From: Nocardioides luti
Lineage (GTDB): Bacteria > Actinomycetota > Actinomycetes > Propionibacteriales > Nocardioidaceae
Assembly: GCF_014212315.1 (NCBI RefSeq)
Contig: NZ_JACKXE010000001.1
Span: 3,286,001 to 3,350,000, forward strand
Direction of reading: 5' to 3'
DNA length: 64,000 nt
Shown here piece by piece: positions 1 through 9,950 of the stretch. The first letter of the stretch is position 1. The number at the start of each line of letters is the position of its first letter. Under the pieces are notes generated by a model. It made no database searches. It was not told the origin of the DNA and saw only the letters and a program-made list of their open reading frames with translations. Both the position numbers and the translations under genes were made by a program.

Positions 1-308
1 GCCCGGCGGCGGTCGTGGTCACGCGTGGCAGCGAGGGCGCCACCTGGGTCGGCGCCGCGGGCGAGATCGAGGTGGCCTCGCTGCCCGTCGAGGTCGCCGA
101 CACGATCGGCGCCGGGGACACCTTCGGCGCGGCGCTCGTCGACGCCCTGTGGGAGCGCGGCCGGCTCGGCGCCGAGCAGCGCGAGGCCCTGCGCGAGCTG
201 ACGGCCGCGGAGATCGCAGAGGTGCTGGACCACGCCGCGCGGGCCGCCGCCGTCACCGTCTCCCGACCGGGTGCGGACCCGCCGTACCGCCACGAGCTGG
301 AGGGCTGA
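1..308 (+). CDS. PfkB-family carbohydrate kinase, C-terminal fragment
   Basis: The gene enters from the left edge; the reading frame starts at base 3 and 101 residues are visible before TGA at 306-308. The PfkB signature 2 (DTIGAGDTFGAALV) is complete. In this family the GAGD segment forms the anion hole and its Asp is the catalytic base that transfers phosphate from ATP to a sugar hydroxyl. The rest is the usual C-terminal helix region. Ribokinase- and fructokinase-type enzymes share this signature, so the sugar cannot be named without the missing N-terminus. The next genes are on the other strand and end 10 bases away, so this is the end of its transcription unit. Confidence 0.88.
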   Translation, partial: PAAVVVTRGSEGATWVGAAGEIEVASLPVEVADTIGAGDTFGAALVDALWERGRLGAEQREALRELTAAEIAEVLDHAARAAAVTVSRPGADPPYRHELEG

Positions 309-317
309 GGTCGGCCC

Positions 318-644
318 TCAGCGCCGGGCGGTCGTCGTCCGTGCCGGCTCCGGCGCCGGGCGGCCGACGAGCCGCACGACGACGGCCCGGCCGCGGACGA
401 GTGTCGCCACCCGGACCTGCCCGGCGTGGGCCGGGAGCCGGGGCACGGCGCGGTGCCCCGGGAGGGTGGCCGTCGCGCCCCGGGCGACCACACGTCCGGT
501 CGCGTCGCGCTGGACGTAGCGCGTGAGCTCGACACCCGGGACCTGGCCCGGTCGCGACGCCTCGGACGGGCCACCCGCGATCCCGGTCGCGACCAGCGCC
601 ACGGCGACGGTGGCCGTCCCCAGCCGGGCGGTGCGCCGGCTCAC
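318..644 (-). CDS. small secreted protein, function unknown
   Basis: A 108-residue protein starting at GTG (642-644), which overlaps the TGA of the upstream collagen-like gene (GTGA), so the two are probably translationally coupled. The N-terminus has Arg residues followed by a hydrophobic stretch (about residues 8-25) and an Ala-rich boundary, which looks like a Sec signal peptide. The mature part is short, basic and rich in Arg, Val and Ala with no recognised domain. Coupling to the collagen-like gene suggests co-secretion or a common surface role. That is inference. High GC keeps all frames open here, so the call rests on the coupling and the signal peptide. Confidence 0.55.
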   Translation of the reverse strand: MSRRTARLGTATVAVALVATGIAGGPSEASRPGQVPGVELTRYVQRDATGRVVARGATATLPGHRAVPRLPAHAGQVRVATLVRGRAVVVRLVGRPAPEPARTTTARR

Positions 645-1522
645 GGCTCGATCCGGAGCGGCGCGGAGGAGTTGTTGATGACCGTGTAGTCGACCGTGTG
701 GTGCACGAGCGACGCGGGGCTCGAGAACGACACGTTGTCGAACAGGCTGACCCCGGGCTGCGAGCCGGGGTTGAAGAAGCCCGGGGTGCAGCCGGAGTTG
801 ACCGTCCCGAGGTGCAGCTTGTCGTCGGTCGTGACGGTGCAGGTGATGCTGTTCGCGGTGGCCAGCCACTGGATGGTGCCGTGCTCGGTGGCGATCTGGC
901 TGCCGCCATCGTCGGCCCGGACGGTGTACTCGACCAGGCCGCCCGCGGTCTGCTTGCCGGTCAGCTGGACCGAGAAGATGCTCACGAAGCCGGGCGCGCT
1001 GAGCGTGAGGGACTTGGAGCCGGACGTCTGGTTGGTGACGCCGGTCGGGCCCTGCGGGCCCGTGTCGCCCTGCGGGCCCTGCGGGCCTTGGGGGCCTTGG
1101 GGGCCGAGGTCGCCCTGGGGTCCTGGGGGTCCGGCCACGCCCTGCGCACCCTGTGGCCCCTGCGGTCCGACCGGTCCGGGGGCGCCGTCGGCACCCGCCG
1201 GTCCGATCGGGCCGTCCGCCCCCGTGGCTCCCGTGGCCCCGGCCGGACCGACTGCCCCCGTCTCCCCGGTCGGTCCTGCCGCCCCCGTGGCCCCGGCAGC
1301 CCCCGCCGGCCCGCGCACGCTCCACGACACCTTGCGGGCGTGGGGTCCGCAGGCCGCGGTGGCCTTGACGATGCGGACGGCGTGGGTCCCTTTGTCCACG
1401 CAGGCGGTGATCCTGGCGCTGCCGCGCTGCTGGAGGTCTGCGGCGGTGGCCGAGCCCCCGACGAGGACCAGCACGGCGACCAGCGCGAGGACGGGACGGT
1501 GCGACGCCTTGGTGCGAGACAT
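641..1522 (-). CDS. collagen-like triple-helix repeat secreted protein
   Basis: A 293-residue protein. Residues 11-28 form a hydrophobic signal or anchor segment. Residues about 34-70 hold a two-cysteine motif ([15 protein letters not shown], then a second Cys and SWSV) often found before collagen repeats in actinobacterial proteins. Residues 71-160 are 30 consecutive Gly-X-Y triplets, first Ala/Thr-rich and then dominated by GPQ. The C-terminal 130 residues look like a compact beta domain with a Cys pair and could be the trimerising head. The ATG at 1522 is chosen over the upstream GTG at 1579 because it puts the signal peptide at the N-terminus. Likely a surface or extracellular trimer; the ligand is unknown. 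Confidence 0.85.
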   Translation of the reverse strand: MSRTKASHRPVLALVAVLVLVGGSATAADLQQRGSARITACVDKGTHAVRIVKATAACGPHARKVSWSVRGPAGAAGATGAAGPTGETGAVGPAGATGATGADGPIGPAGADGAPGPVGPQGPQGAQGVAGPPGPQGDLGPQGPQGPQGPQGDTGPQGPTGVTNQTSGSKSLTLSAPGFVSIFSVQLTGKQTAGGLVEYTVRADDGGSQIATEHGTIQWLATANSITCTVTTDDKLHLGTVNSGCTPGFFNPGSQPGVSLFDNVSFSSPASLVHHTVDYTVINNSSAPLRIEP

Positions 1523-1578
1523 GCGCAGAACCTCCGGCGCCGCCACAGCAGCCGCGCGAGATGACGCCCCCGTCCTCA

Positions 1579-1605
1579 CCCACGGTAGGGAGCGCCACCC
1601 GTGGG
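1579..1605. terminator. hairpin downstream of the flavoprotein gene
   Basis: Seven-base arms CCCACGG (1579-1585) and CCGTGGG (1599-1605) with a 13-base loop lie between the minus-strand flavoprotein (ending at 1649) and the collagen-like gene starting at 1522. It could terminate the upstream transcript. There is no T-tract, so the call is tentative. Confidence 0.35.
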
Positions 1606-1648
1606 GGCCATGGTCAGTTCGGGGTGGCCCGGATGTGCGCGGCCGGGG

Positions 1649-3301
1649 TCACAGCGTCCCGAGCCAGGTGTGCACGAGCGGCACGACGGAGGCGCCCTCG
1701 CCGCTCGCGGCGGCGACCCGCTTCATCGAGCCGGCCCGGATGTCGCCGGCGGCGAAGATGCCGGGCACCGTGGTGGCGAGGTTGGGCGGGGGCAGCTCGT
1801 CGGTCCAGCGGTGCCGGGGGACGTCGCGGCCGGTGAGCACGAAGCCGCGCTCGTCGCGCGCGACGCTGTCGGGCAGCCAGTCGCAGTTGGGGTCGGCGCC
1901 GAGCAGCAGGAAGAGGCCGTACGCCGGCACGCGGGTCTGCTCGCCGGTCTCGACGTCCAGCAGGCCCAGCCACTGCAGGTGGCCGTCGCCGCCGCCGTCG
2001 ACGACGGTCGTGCAGGTACGGACCTGGATGCGGGGGTTGTACTCGATCTCGCCGAGCAGGTAGGACGACATCGTCTCGGCCAGGTCGGGTCGGCGCACCA
2101 GGATCGTCACCGACCGCGCGAACCGCGCCAGGTGGACCGCCGCCTGGCCGGCGGAGTTGCCGCCGCCCACGACGTACACGTCCTGGTCCTCCATCTCGCG
2201 GGCGGCCGTCATCGCGGCGCCGTAGTAGACGCCGAGCCCGACGAGCTCCTCGACCGGCTCGACGCGCAGCTTGCGGTAGGCCACGCCGCTGGCGATCACG
2301 ACCGAGCGGGCGCGGACCTCGCCGCCGTCCGTGCACACCACGTGGGGCTCGCCGTCGCGGCCGGGACGCAGGTCCTCGACGAGGAGGCCGGTGAAGAACT
2401 GGGTGCCGAAGCGCAGCGCCTGGTTGCGGGCGCGTTGGGCCAGCCGCATGCCGGAGATGCCGCGCGGGAAGCCGAGGTAGTTGCGGATCATCGAGCTGGT
2501 GCCGGCCTGGCCGCCGACGGCCTCCGCCTCCAGCACGACGGTGCTGAGCCCCTCGGAGGCGGCGTAGACCGCGGTGGCCAGCCCGGCCGGGCCGCCACCC
2601 ACGACGGCCACGTCGACGACGGTCTCGAGGTCGAGGGCGGTCGGGGCGCCGAAGATCGCGCGCGCGACGTCCCGGACCGAGGTGGCGGCGACGGGGGTGC
2701 GGTTCATCGCGTAGACGAGGGGGTACGCCGCGTCGTCCGGCAGCAGCGCCCGGATCCGCTCGCCGACCTCGCTGTCGGGGGCGTAGACCCCGCTGGGCAT
2801 GCCCATCCGGTCGAGGAAGTCGCGGATCGCCAGGGTCAGCCCGTCCCGGACGGGCGAGACGATCTTGACCGAGACGACCTCGGGGTCCGCGACCGTCGAC
2901 CCCCAGTCCGAGAGCAGGTCGGTGATGGCGTTGTGGAACTCCTCGTCGCGCTGGCCGCGCGGCATGAGGAGGTAGGCGTCGTACTTGCCCTTGGCCATGC
3001 CGGCGCGCAGCCCCGGCGCGTCGACGAGGAAGCGCTCGAAGTGCGCGGCGATCACGCGGCGGGCGGTCGGGACGACCTCGCGCCACTTCGCGAACGCCTC
3101 GAGGATCGAGGCGTCGGGGAGCACCGACTCCGCGACGTACAGCGCGACGGTGCCGCCGGCCGCCCGGATCTCCTCGGTCACCGCGAGCGCCTCGGCGCAC
3201 GAGCCGGCGACGTGCAGGTCGTAGTCGCGGGCGTAGCGGCCGAACTCGTCGAGGAGGAGGTCGCCGTGCTCCTCGGACACCAGGATCAGCGCAGGCTGCA
3301 T
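1649..3301 (-). CDS. thioredoxin-reductase-like FAD oxidoreductase with N-terminal receiver-like domain
   Basis: A 550-residue flavoprotein. Residues 1 to about 140 resemble a receiver or cyclic-nucleotide-type sensory fold, but no clear DD/D/K phosphorylation site is visible. Residues 231-540 form a thioredoxin-reductase-type module: FAD motif VGGGPAG (234-240), NAD(P)H motif VVGGGNSAG (377-385) and second FAD motif around 514-524. The redox CxxC expected near 361-366 is missing and replaced by GAAMTA. It therefore cannot act as a classical disulfide reductase and more likely reduces another acceptor with NAD(P)H, as related ferredoxin-NADP reductases do. A -10 box TAGAGT lies six bases before the ATG on the minus strand, indicating a leaderless transcript. 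Confidence 0.85.
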   Translation of the reverse strand: MQPALILVSEEHGDLLLDEFGRYARDYDLHVAGSCAEALAVTEEIRAAGGTVALYVAESVLPDASILEAFAKWREVVPTARRVIAAHFERFLVDAPGLRAGMAKGKYDAYLLMPRGQRDEEFHNAITDLLSDWGSTVADPEVVSVKIVSPVRDGLTLAIRDFLDRMGMPSGVYAPDSEVGERIRALLPDDAAYPLVYAMNRTPVAATSVRDVARAIFGAPTALDLETVVDVAVVGGGPAGLATAVYAASEGLSTVVLEAEAVGGQAGTSSMIRNYLGFPRGISGMRLAQRARNQALRFGTQFFTGLLVEDLRPGRDGEPHVVCTDGGEVRARSVVIASGVAYRKLRVEPVEELVGLGVYYGAAMTAAREMEDQDVYVVGGGNSAGQAAVHLARFARSVTILVRRPDLAETMSSYLLGEIEYNPRIQVRTCTTVVDGGGDGHLQWLGLLDVETGEQTRVPAYGLFLLLGADPNCDWLPDSVARDERGFVLTGRDVPRHRWTDELPPPNLATTVPGIFAAGDIRAGSMKRVAAASGEGASVVPLVHTWLGTL

Positions 3302-3360
3302 GGGCTCACTCTAGGCGCGGGGTGCGCGGCGCCCGTTGGGTCGACGGCGGCCGTCGATGG

Positions 3361-3366
3361 GAGACT
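3361..3366 (+). promoter_or_regulatory. putative -10 box of leaderless truA
   Basis: GAGACT ends six bases before the GTG at 3373. The spacing puts transcription start on the start codon and supports GTG 3373 over the upstream in-frame start at 3322. Confidence 0.45.
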
Positions 3367-3372
3367 GGACGG

Positions 3373-4218
3373 GTGCGGATCCGGATCGACCTGGCCTACG
3401 ACGGCGGCGCCTTCCACGGCTGGGCGATCCAGCCCGGGCTGCGGACCGTGCAGGCGTCGTTCGAGGACGCGCTCGCGACCGCGCTGCGGCTGGAGCGGGT
3501 CCGCGTGGTCTGCGCCGGGCGCACCGACACCGGCGTGCACGCGCGTGGCCAGGTCGTGCACCTCGACGTCGACGAGTCGGTCGTCGTCCGCTCCGCCGGC
3601 CGCTCGCAGGACCCGCCGCTCGACGCCCTCGCCCGCCGCCTGAACGGGATCCTCGACCCCGACGTGCGGGTACGCCGCGTGGTCGCCGCGCCGGAGGGGT
3701 TCGACGCGCGCTTCTCGGCGCTGCAGCGGCGCTACGCCTACCGGCTGTGGGACTCCCCGCACGACGTCGACCCGCTGCGGCGCTCGCACGTCGTGGCCTG
3801 GGACCGGCCGCTCGACCTCGACCTGCTCACCGAGGCCTCGGCCCACCTGGTCGGGCACCGCGACTTCGCGTCGTTCTGCCGGCGCCGCGAGGGGGCGACC
3901 ACGATCCGCACGCTGCTCGAGCTGTCGTGGGCGCGCGACGCCTCGGGGACGATCGAGGCGACCGTCGTCGCGGACGCCTTCTGCCACAGCATGGTCCGCT
4001 CCCTGGTCGGCTGCCTGCTGGCGGTGGGCGACGGGCGGCGACCGACCTCCTGGTCGGCCGAGGTGCAGGCGGGGCTGTCGCGGCACCCGGCGGTGACCGT
4101 CGCGCACGCGCACGGGCTGACGCTCGAGGAGGTGTCCTACCCGCCGGACGACGAGCTGGCGGAGCGGGCCCGGCTGACCCGGGCGCTGCGGACGGAGGCG
4201 GGCGACGACGATGGATGA
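3373..4218 (+). CDS. truA: tRNA pseudouridine(38-40) synthase TruA
   Basis: A 281-residue TruA. It isomerises uridines 38-40 of the anticodon stem-loop in many tRNAs. The catalytic motif AGRTDTGVHARG is intact with the nucleophilic Asp at residue 52. The N-terminal strand (RIRIDLAYDGGAFHGW) and the later RRYAYRLW and DFASFC segments follow the family. The start at GTG 3373 matches the family N-terminus and sits six bases after a -10-like GAGACT. The stop overlaps the ATG of the following methyltransferase by eight bases, so two RNA-modification genes are coupled. Confidence 0.95.
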   Translation: MRIRIDLAYDGGAFHGWAIQPGLRTVQASFEDALATALRLERVRVVCAGRTDTGVHARGQVVHLDVDESVVVRSAGRSQDPPLDALARRLNGILDPDVRVRRVVAAPEGFDARFSALQRRYAYRLWDSPHDVDPLRRSHVVAWDRPLDLDLLTEASAHLVGHRDFASFCRRREGATTIRTLLELSWARDASGTIEATVVADAFCHSMVRSLVGCLLAVGDGRRPTSWSAEVQAGLSRHPAVTVAHAHGLTLEEVSYPPDDELAERARLTRALRTEAGDDDG

Positions 4219-4807
4219 CCACTACTTCAGCGCCGACCCGACGGTCGCCTTCAAGCGGGCGCCCGTCCACGCGTCGGTCTGGGGCCAGGAGCTCGACCTG
4301 ATCAGCGGCTCCGGGGTCTTCGCCCAGGGCCGCGTCGACATCGGCACGGCGATCCTCTTCCGCGAGACCGAGCCGCCGGCGCCGGGGCGGATCCTCGACC
4401 TGGGCTGCGGGTACGGCGTGATCGGGCTCGCCGTCGCGGCGGCCGTGCCCGGGGCCGTGGTCACGGCCGTCGACGTCAACGAGCGCGCGGTGCTGCTCGC
4501 CAACGAGAACGCCGCCTCCCTCGGGCTGGGGGAGCGGTACGCCGCCTCGACGCCGGACGCCGTGCCCGCGGAGGCGACGTACGACGAGATCTGGTCGAAC
4601 CCGCCCATCCGGATCGGCAAGCCCGCGCTGCACGAGCTGCTGCTCACCTGGCTGCCGCGGCTCGCGCCCGGCGGCCGCGCGGTGATGGTCGTCGGCAAGA
4701 ACCTCGGCGCGGACTCGCTCCAGCGCTGGCTCGGCGAGCAAGGTTTTGCCACCACCCGGCTGGCGAGCGCCAAGAGCTTCCGGGTGCTGGAGTCGCGGCG
4801 GGGCTGA
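4211..4807 (+). CDS. class I SAM methyltransferase, RsmC-like
   Basis: A 198-residue SAM-dependent methyltransferase. Motif I DLGCGYG is at 63-69 and the N6/N2-purine methylase motif NPPI at 130-133 (preceded by Ser). This architecture is that of the RsmC/RlmG group, which methylates N2 of guanines in rRNA (RsmC acts on 16S G1207). Here only the catalytic domain is present, as in many actinobacterial homologues. The start codon lies inside the end of truA in another frame, suggesting coupling. The exact rRNA target is not proven. Confidence 0.85.
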   Translation: MDDHYFSADPTVAFKRAPVHASVWGQELDLISGSGVFAQGRVDIGTAILFRETEPPAPGRILDLGCGYGVIGLAVAAAVPGAVVTAVDVNERAVLLANENAASLGLGERYAASTPDAVPAEATYDEIWSNPPIRIGKPALHELLLTWLPRLAPGGRAVMVVGKNLGADSLQRWLGEQGFATTRLASAKSFRVLESRRG

Positions 4808-4820
4808 GCGGGGGCGACGG

Positions 4821-4898
4821 CGCTTGTAACGCCCGGTTATGGCATCTGGGGACCCGTTCGAACGGGTTCGCAGACGCGATAACCGGGCGTTACAAGCG
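4821..4898. repeat. large nested hairpin between convergent genes (element D)
   Basis: Two perfect 20-base arms, 4821-4840 and 4879-4898 (the left arm begins CGCTTGTAACGCCC), enclose a 38-base loop. A second perfect 16-base palindrome (ACCCGTTCGAACGGGT, 4852-4867) lies inside the loop. The element fills nearly all the space between the RsmC-like gene and the convergent acyl-CoA ligase, whose stop is four bases away. It may act as a bidirectional terminator, but the length and the nested palindrome are unlike a simple one. Confidence 0.8.
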
Positions 4899-4901
4899 CG
4901 A

Positions 4902-6419
4902 TCAGCCCGAGAAGCGCTGGCGCAGCTCCCGCTTGAGCACCTTGTGGCTCGGCCCGAGGGGCAGCTCGTCGACGACGTGGACGAGGCGGGGGTACTTGTG
5001 GCGGCCGAGCCGCTCCCGCGCCCACAGGACGAGCTCGTCCGGGTCGAGGGTGGTGCCGGGCGCGGCCACGACGACGGCGCAGATCTCCTCGCCCTTCTCG
5101 GGGTCGGCGACGCCGATGACGGCGACCTGGGCGACTCCGTCGTGCCGGGCCAGCACCTCCTCGACCTCGCGGGGGTAGACGTTGAAGCCGCCGCGAATGA
5201 TCAGGTCCTTCTTGCGGTCGACGATCGCGATGAAGCCCTCGTCGTCCTTGCGGCCGATGTCGCCGGTGCGGAACCAGCCGTCGACGATCGCGGCGGCCGT
5301 GGCCTCCGGGTCGTCGAGGTAGCCCGCGAAGACGCAGTGCCCGCGGATCACGATCTCGCCGAGCTCGCCGGCCGGCAGCAGCTCGATCCGGTCCTCGACG
5401 GTCTCCTCGGCGACCTCGACCTCGACGCCCCAGATCGGGTGGCCGACGGTGCCGGCACGGGTGCCGAACCACGGCTGGTTCACGCTCGCGGTGGGGGAGG
5501 TCTCGGAGAGGCCGTAGCCCTCGTAGACCGCGGTCCCGAAGACCTCCTCGAACTCCTCGAGGACCGCGACGGGCAGCGAGGCGCCGCCGGAGACGCAGGT
5601 GCCGAGCGTCGGCAGCACCAGGTCGGGGCCGCCGGCCCGGGCGGCGGCGAGGAGCTGGACGTACATCGTCGGGACGCCGAAGAACATCGTCGCGCCGAGG
5701 CCGCTCATCATCTCGACGGCGCCGGCCGCGTCGAAGCGTGGCTGCAGGAGCAGGGTCGCGCCGGCCCGGAAGCTGCCGTTCATCGACACCGACTGGCCGA
5801 ACGTGTGGAACAGCGGCAGGCAGCCCATCACGACGTCGTCGCGGCCGATCGGGTTCGCGTCGAACGCGTTGGCGGTCGCGTTCATGACGAGGTTGAGGTG
5901 GGTCAGCACCGCGCCCTTGGGACGTCCGGTCGTCCCGCTCGTGTAGAAGATGACGGCCGGGTCCTCCGCCTCACGGGTCGCCAGCGTGGCGACCGGCTCG
6001 GCGTCGGCGGCGAAGCCCGCCATCGGGTGCGCGGGGATCCCTGCGGCACGCGCGGCGCCGGAGCCGACCTCGGCGAGCTGCTCGTGGTGCAGGACCAGCT
6101 CGGCGCCGGAGTGCTCGACGAGGTACGTCGCCTCGTCGGCGTTCAGCAGCGACGGGACCGGCACCACGACCCCGCCGAGCGCGAGCACGCCGTAGTAGCA
6201 GCGCACGAAGTCCGTCACGTTGGGCCCGATGAGACCGACCCGCGAGCCGGGCCCTAGGCCCTGCGCCGCCAGCCCGGCGGCCACCCGGCGAGCGTCGCGC
6301 CACAGGTCGGCGTACGTGATCGCGACGTCGCCCTCCGGCGTCCGCTCCACCACCGCGGTCTTGTCGGGGGAGCGCCGGGCGGACTCGGCGAGGATGCTGG
6401 CCAGGGACAGGACGGTCAT
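4902..6419 (-). CDS. long-chain fatty-acid--CoA ligase (AMP-binding)
   Basis: A 505-residue ANL-superfamily enzyme that activates a carboxylate with ATP to an acyl-AMP and transfers it to CoA. Visible motifs: P-loop YTSGTTGRPKG at 159-169, GYGLSETSP (A5), YLDDPEAT followed by GWFRTGDIG (A7), DRKKDLIIRGGFNVYPREVE (A8) and the C-terminal catalytic Lys in SHKVLKREL. The length is typical of FadD-like and short-to-medium-chain ligases. It is the last gene of a minus-strand set with acyl-CoA dehydrogenases, consistent with feeding them CoA esters. The chain length of the substrate cannot be read from sequence. A GGAG-type ribosome site precedes the ATG. Confidence 0.92.
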   Translation of the reverse strand: MTVLSLASILAESARRSPDKTAVVERTPEGDVAITYADLWRDARRVAAGLAAQGLGPGSRVGLIGPNVTDFVRCYYGVLALGGVVVPVPSLLNADEATYLVEHSGAELVLHHEQLAEVGSGAARAAGIPAHPMAGFAADAEPVATLATREAEDPAVIFYTSGTTGRPKGAVLTHLNLVMNATANAFDANPIGRDDVVMGCLPLFHTFGQSVSMNGSFRAGATLLLQPRFDAAGAVEMMSGLGATMFFGVPTMYVQLLAAARAGGPDLVLPTLGTCVSGGASLPVAVLEEFEEVFGTAVYEGYGLSETSPTASVNQPWFGTRAGTVGHPIWGVEVEVAEETVEDRIELLPAGELGEIVIRGHCVFAGYLDDPEATAAAIVDGWFRTGDIGRKDDEGFIAIVDRKKDLIIRGGFNVYPREVEEVLARHDGVAQVAVIGVADPEKGEEICAVVVAAPGTTLDPDELVLWARERLGRHKYPRLVHVVDELPLGPSHKVLKRELRQRFSG

Positions 6420-6456
6420 GTCACTCCGAGAGGTCGGGGTCGGGGGAGGAGCCGGC

Positions 6457-7608
6457 TCACACGAACGCGCTGATGCCGGTCTCTGCGCGGCCGATGAGCA
6501 GCTTCTGGATCTGGCTGGTGCCCTCGTAGAGGGTCATCACGCGGGCGTCGCGGAGGTACTTCGCGGCGGGGTACTCGTCGATGTAGCCGGCACCGCCGTA
6601 GATCTGGATGGCGTTGTTCGCGGCCCGGACGGCGGCCTCCGAGGCGAAGAGCTTGGCCTTGGAGGCGGCGACGCCGAAGGGCAGCCCGCGGTCGATCAGG
6701 TCGGCGCAGCGCCACACGAGCAGCCGCGCGGCGTCGGCGTCGAGCGAGATGTCGGCGATCATGTCCTGCACCAGCTGGAAGCCGGCGAGCGGCCGGCCGA
6801 ACTGGGTGCGGGTGGTGGCGTACTCGACGGAGGTCTCCAGGCAGCCCTGGACGATGCCGACGCAGCCCGCGGCGACGGAGACGCGGCCCTTGTCGAGCGT
6901 GGTCATCGCGATCTTGAAGCCCTCGCCCTCCTCGCCCAGGCGGGCGGACTCGGGGACGCGCACGTCGGAGAGGAAGAGCTCCGCGGTGGCCTGGCCACGC
7001 AGCCCGAGCTTGCCCTTGATCTCGCGGGCCTCGAAGCCCTCGGCGTCGGTCGGCACGAGGAAGGCGGAGACGCCCTTGGGCCCGGGGCCGCCGGTGCGCG
7101 CGAAGACGAGCGCGACGTCGGCCCAGGTGCCGTTGGTGATGAAGAGCTTCTGGCCCGTGATGACGTAGTCGGTGCCGTCCCGCTTGGCCCGCGAGGTGAG
7201 GTTGCCGGCGTCGGAGCCGGTGTCGGGCTCGGTGAGGCCGAAGCAGCCGAGGATCGTGCCGTTGGCGATGCCGGGGAGGTACTGCTGCTTCTGCTCCTCG
7301 GTGCCGGACGCGAGGATCGACTTGCCGACCAGGCCGTTGGAGACCGACACGATCCCGCGCAGCGCGGAGTCGGCGCGCCCGAGCTCCTCCATGCCGAGGA
7401 CGTAGGTCAGGTAGTCGCCGCCGAGCCCGCCGTACTCCTCGGGGATGGTGAGGCCGAAGAAGCCGATCTCGGCCATCTTGGCGATGATCGAGGTGTCGAC
7501 CGACTCGTCGCGGTCCCACTGGACGCGGTGCGGGACCGCCTCCTTGTCGAGGAACTCACGGGCGAGGTCGCGGAAGCTCTGCTGCTCGTCGTTCAGGCTC
7601 AGGTCCAT
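6457..7608 (-). CDS. acyl-CoA dehydrogenase
   Basis: A 383-residue FAD-dependent acyl-CoA dehydrogenase that introduces the alpha-beta double bond in acyl-CoA. The length and the segments GCFGLTEPDTGSDAGN, FITNG and TLYEGTSQIQ are typical of the short/medium/branched-chain group. The catalytic Glu is at residue 362 in YEGTSQ. Electrons would pass to ETF. It lies between the acyl-CoA ligase (37 bases downstream) and a second, more divergent acyl-CoA dehydrogenase, so it probably belongs to the same catabolic unit. Confidence 0.93.
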   Translation of the reverse strand: MDLSLNDEQQSFRDLAREFLDKEAVPHRVQWDRDESVDTSIIAKMAEIGFFGLTIPEEYGGLGGDYLTYVLGMEELGRADSALRGIVSVSNGLVGKSILASGTEEQKQQYLPGIANGTILGCFGLTEPDTGSDAGNLTSRAKRDGTDYVITGQKLFITNGTWADVALVFARTGGPGPKGVSAFLVPTDAEGFEAREIKGKLGLRGQATAELFLSDVRVPESARLGEEGEGFKIAMTTLDKGRVSVAAGCVGIVQGCLETSVEYATTRTQFGRPLAGFQLVQDMIADISLDADAARLLVWRCADLIDRGLPFGVAASKAKLFASEAAVRAANNAIQIYGGAGYIDEYPAAKYLRDARVMTLYEGTSQIQKLLIGRAETGISAFV

Positions 7609-7668
7609 GGGGTAGAGCGTCCTCCTCGGGACAAATGCTGCGGGATGTTCGGGGTGCGGTCGACCGGG

Positions 7669-8915
<1,247 letters not shown>

Positions 8916-8916
<1 letters not shown>

Positions 8917-9950
8917 CAGTGGGCCTTTCCGTGGGTGGCCGCGAGGCCGGCGGCGAGCAGGGGCTCGACCGCCTCCCCGACGGAGTCGAAGCCGGCACCG
9001 ACCGTCTGGCCGTGCAGGAAGCGGTAGTGGATCCCCTCGAGGATCACGGCGAGCTTGAGGTGGGCGAGCCCGAGGTGGAAGTCCATCGCGCCGAGGTCGC
9101 GCCCGCTGGCGGCGGCGTACTGCTCGAGCTGCTCGGCGGGGGACGGGTAGCCCGGGGCGGCGCTGGCGTCGGCGACGGCGCCACCGCCCGAGATCGAGGC
9201 CAGGTCGTCGTAGACCAGCAGCAGCGCGACGTCGGTCAGCGGGTCGCCGAGCGTGGCCATCTCCCAGTCGATGACCGCCCGGACCTCCTCGCCGGTGCGG
9301 TCGGGCTCGACCAGCAGGTTGTCGAGGCGGTAGTCGCCGTGCACGATCGCGGCGTCGTTGGTGGTCGGCACGGTCTCGGTGAGGATCCGGAGCAGCTCGT
9401 CGGCGTCGGGGAGGTCGCGGGTGCGCGAGCCCTCCAGCTGACGTCCCCAGCGCCGGACCTGGCGCTCGAGGAAGCCGTCGGGACGGCCGAACTCGCCGAG
9501 CCCGACCTCGGCGGGGACCACGGCGTGCAGGGCGGCGAGCACGTCGACCATGGCGCGCGCGACGGTCGCCGTGCGCTCGGGGCCGAGCTCGGTGAGCTGG
9601 GCGGCGGTGCGGTACGGCGTACCGGCGACCCGCTCCATGACGTAGAACGGCGCCCCGACCACCTCGGGGTCCTCGCAGTGCGCGAACGTCTGCGGGACCG
9701 GGACGTCGGTGCCGGCCAGCGCGCTCATCGCGGTGAACTCGCGCCCCATGTCGTGGGCGGTCGCCTGGACGTGGCCGAGCGGCGGTCGCCGCACGATCCA
9801 CGACGAGGTGCCGTCGGTGACGGTGTAGGTCAGGTTCGACTTGCCGCCCGCGATGATCTCGGCGCTCAGGTCGCCGGCGATCTCGCCGGGCCGCTGGGCG
9901 TCGTACCAGCTCCGGTAGGCGTCGAGGTCGAGACCGCGGGGCCCGCTCAT
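8916..9950 (-). CDS. phosphotransferase family protein (APH/ACAD10-like kinase)
   Basis: A 344-residue kinase of the aminoglycoside phosphotransferase/choline kinase fold. The catalytic loop VHGDYRLDNLLV and the metal-binding VIDWEMATLGDPLTDVA are both intact, and the N-terminal lobe shows GGKSNLTY and IVRRPP. The gene is coupled to an ACAD10/11-like dehydrogenase downstream and overlaps the stop of the upstream dehydrogenase (ATGA). Together they suggest phosphorylation of a hydroxyacyl-CoA followed by elimination and oxidation, as known for ACAD10/11. Antibiotic resistance is unlikely in this context. Confidence 0.9.

Noticed and set aside
318..1598. A 426-residue Arg-rich frame across the collagen-like gene
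   Set aside because: The upstream part is a frame-shifted reading of the collagen repeats. Only the final 108 residues have a signal peptide and a coupled start.
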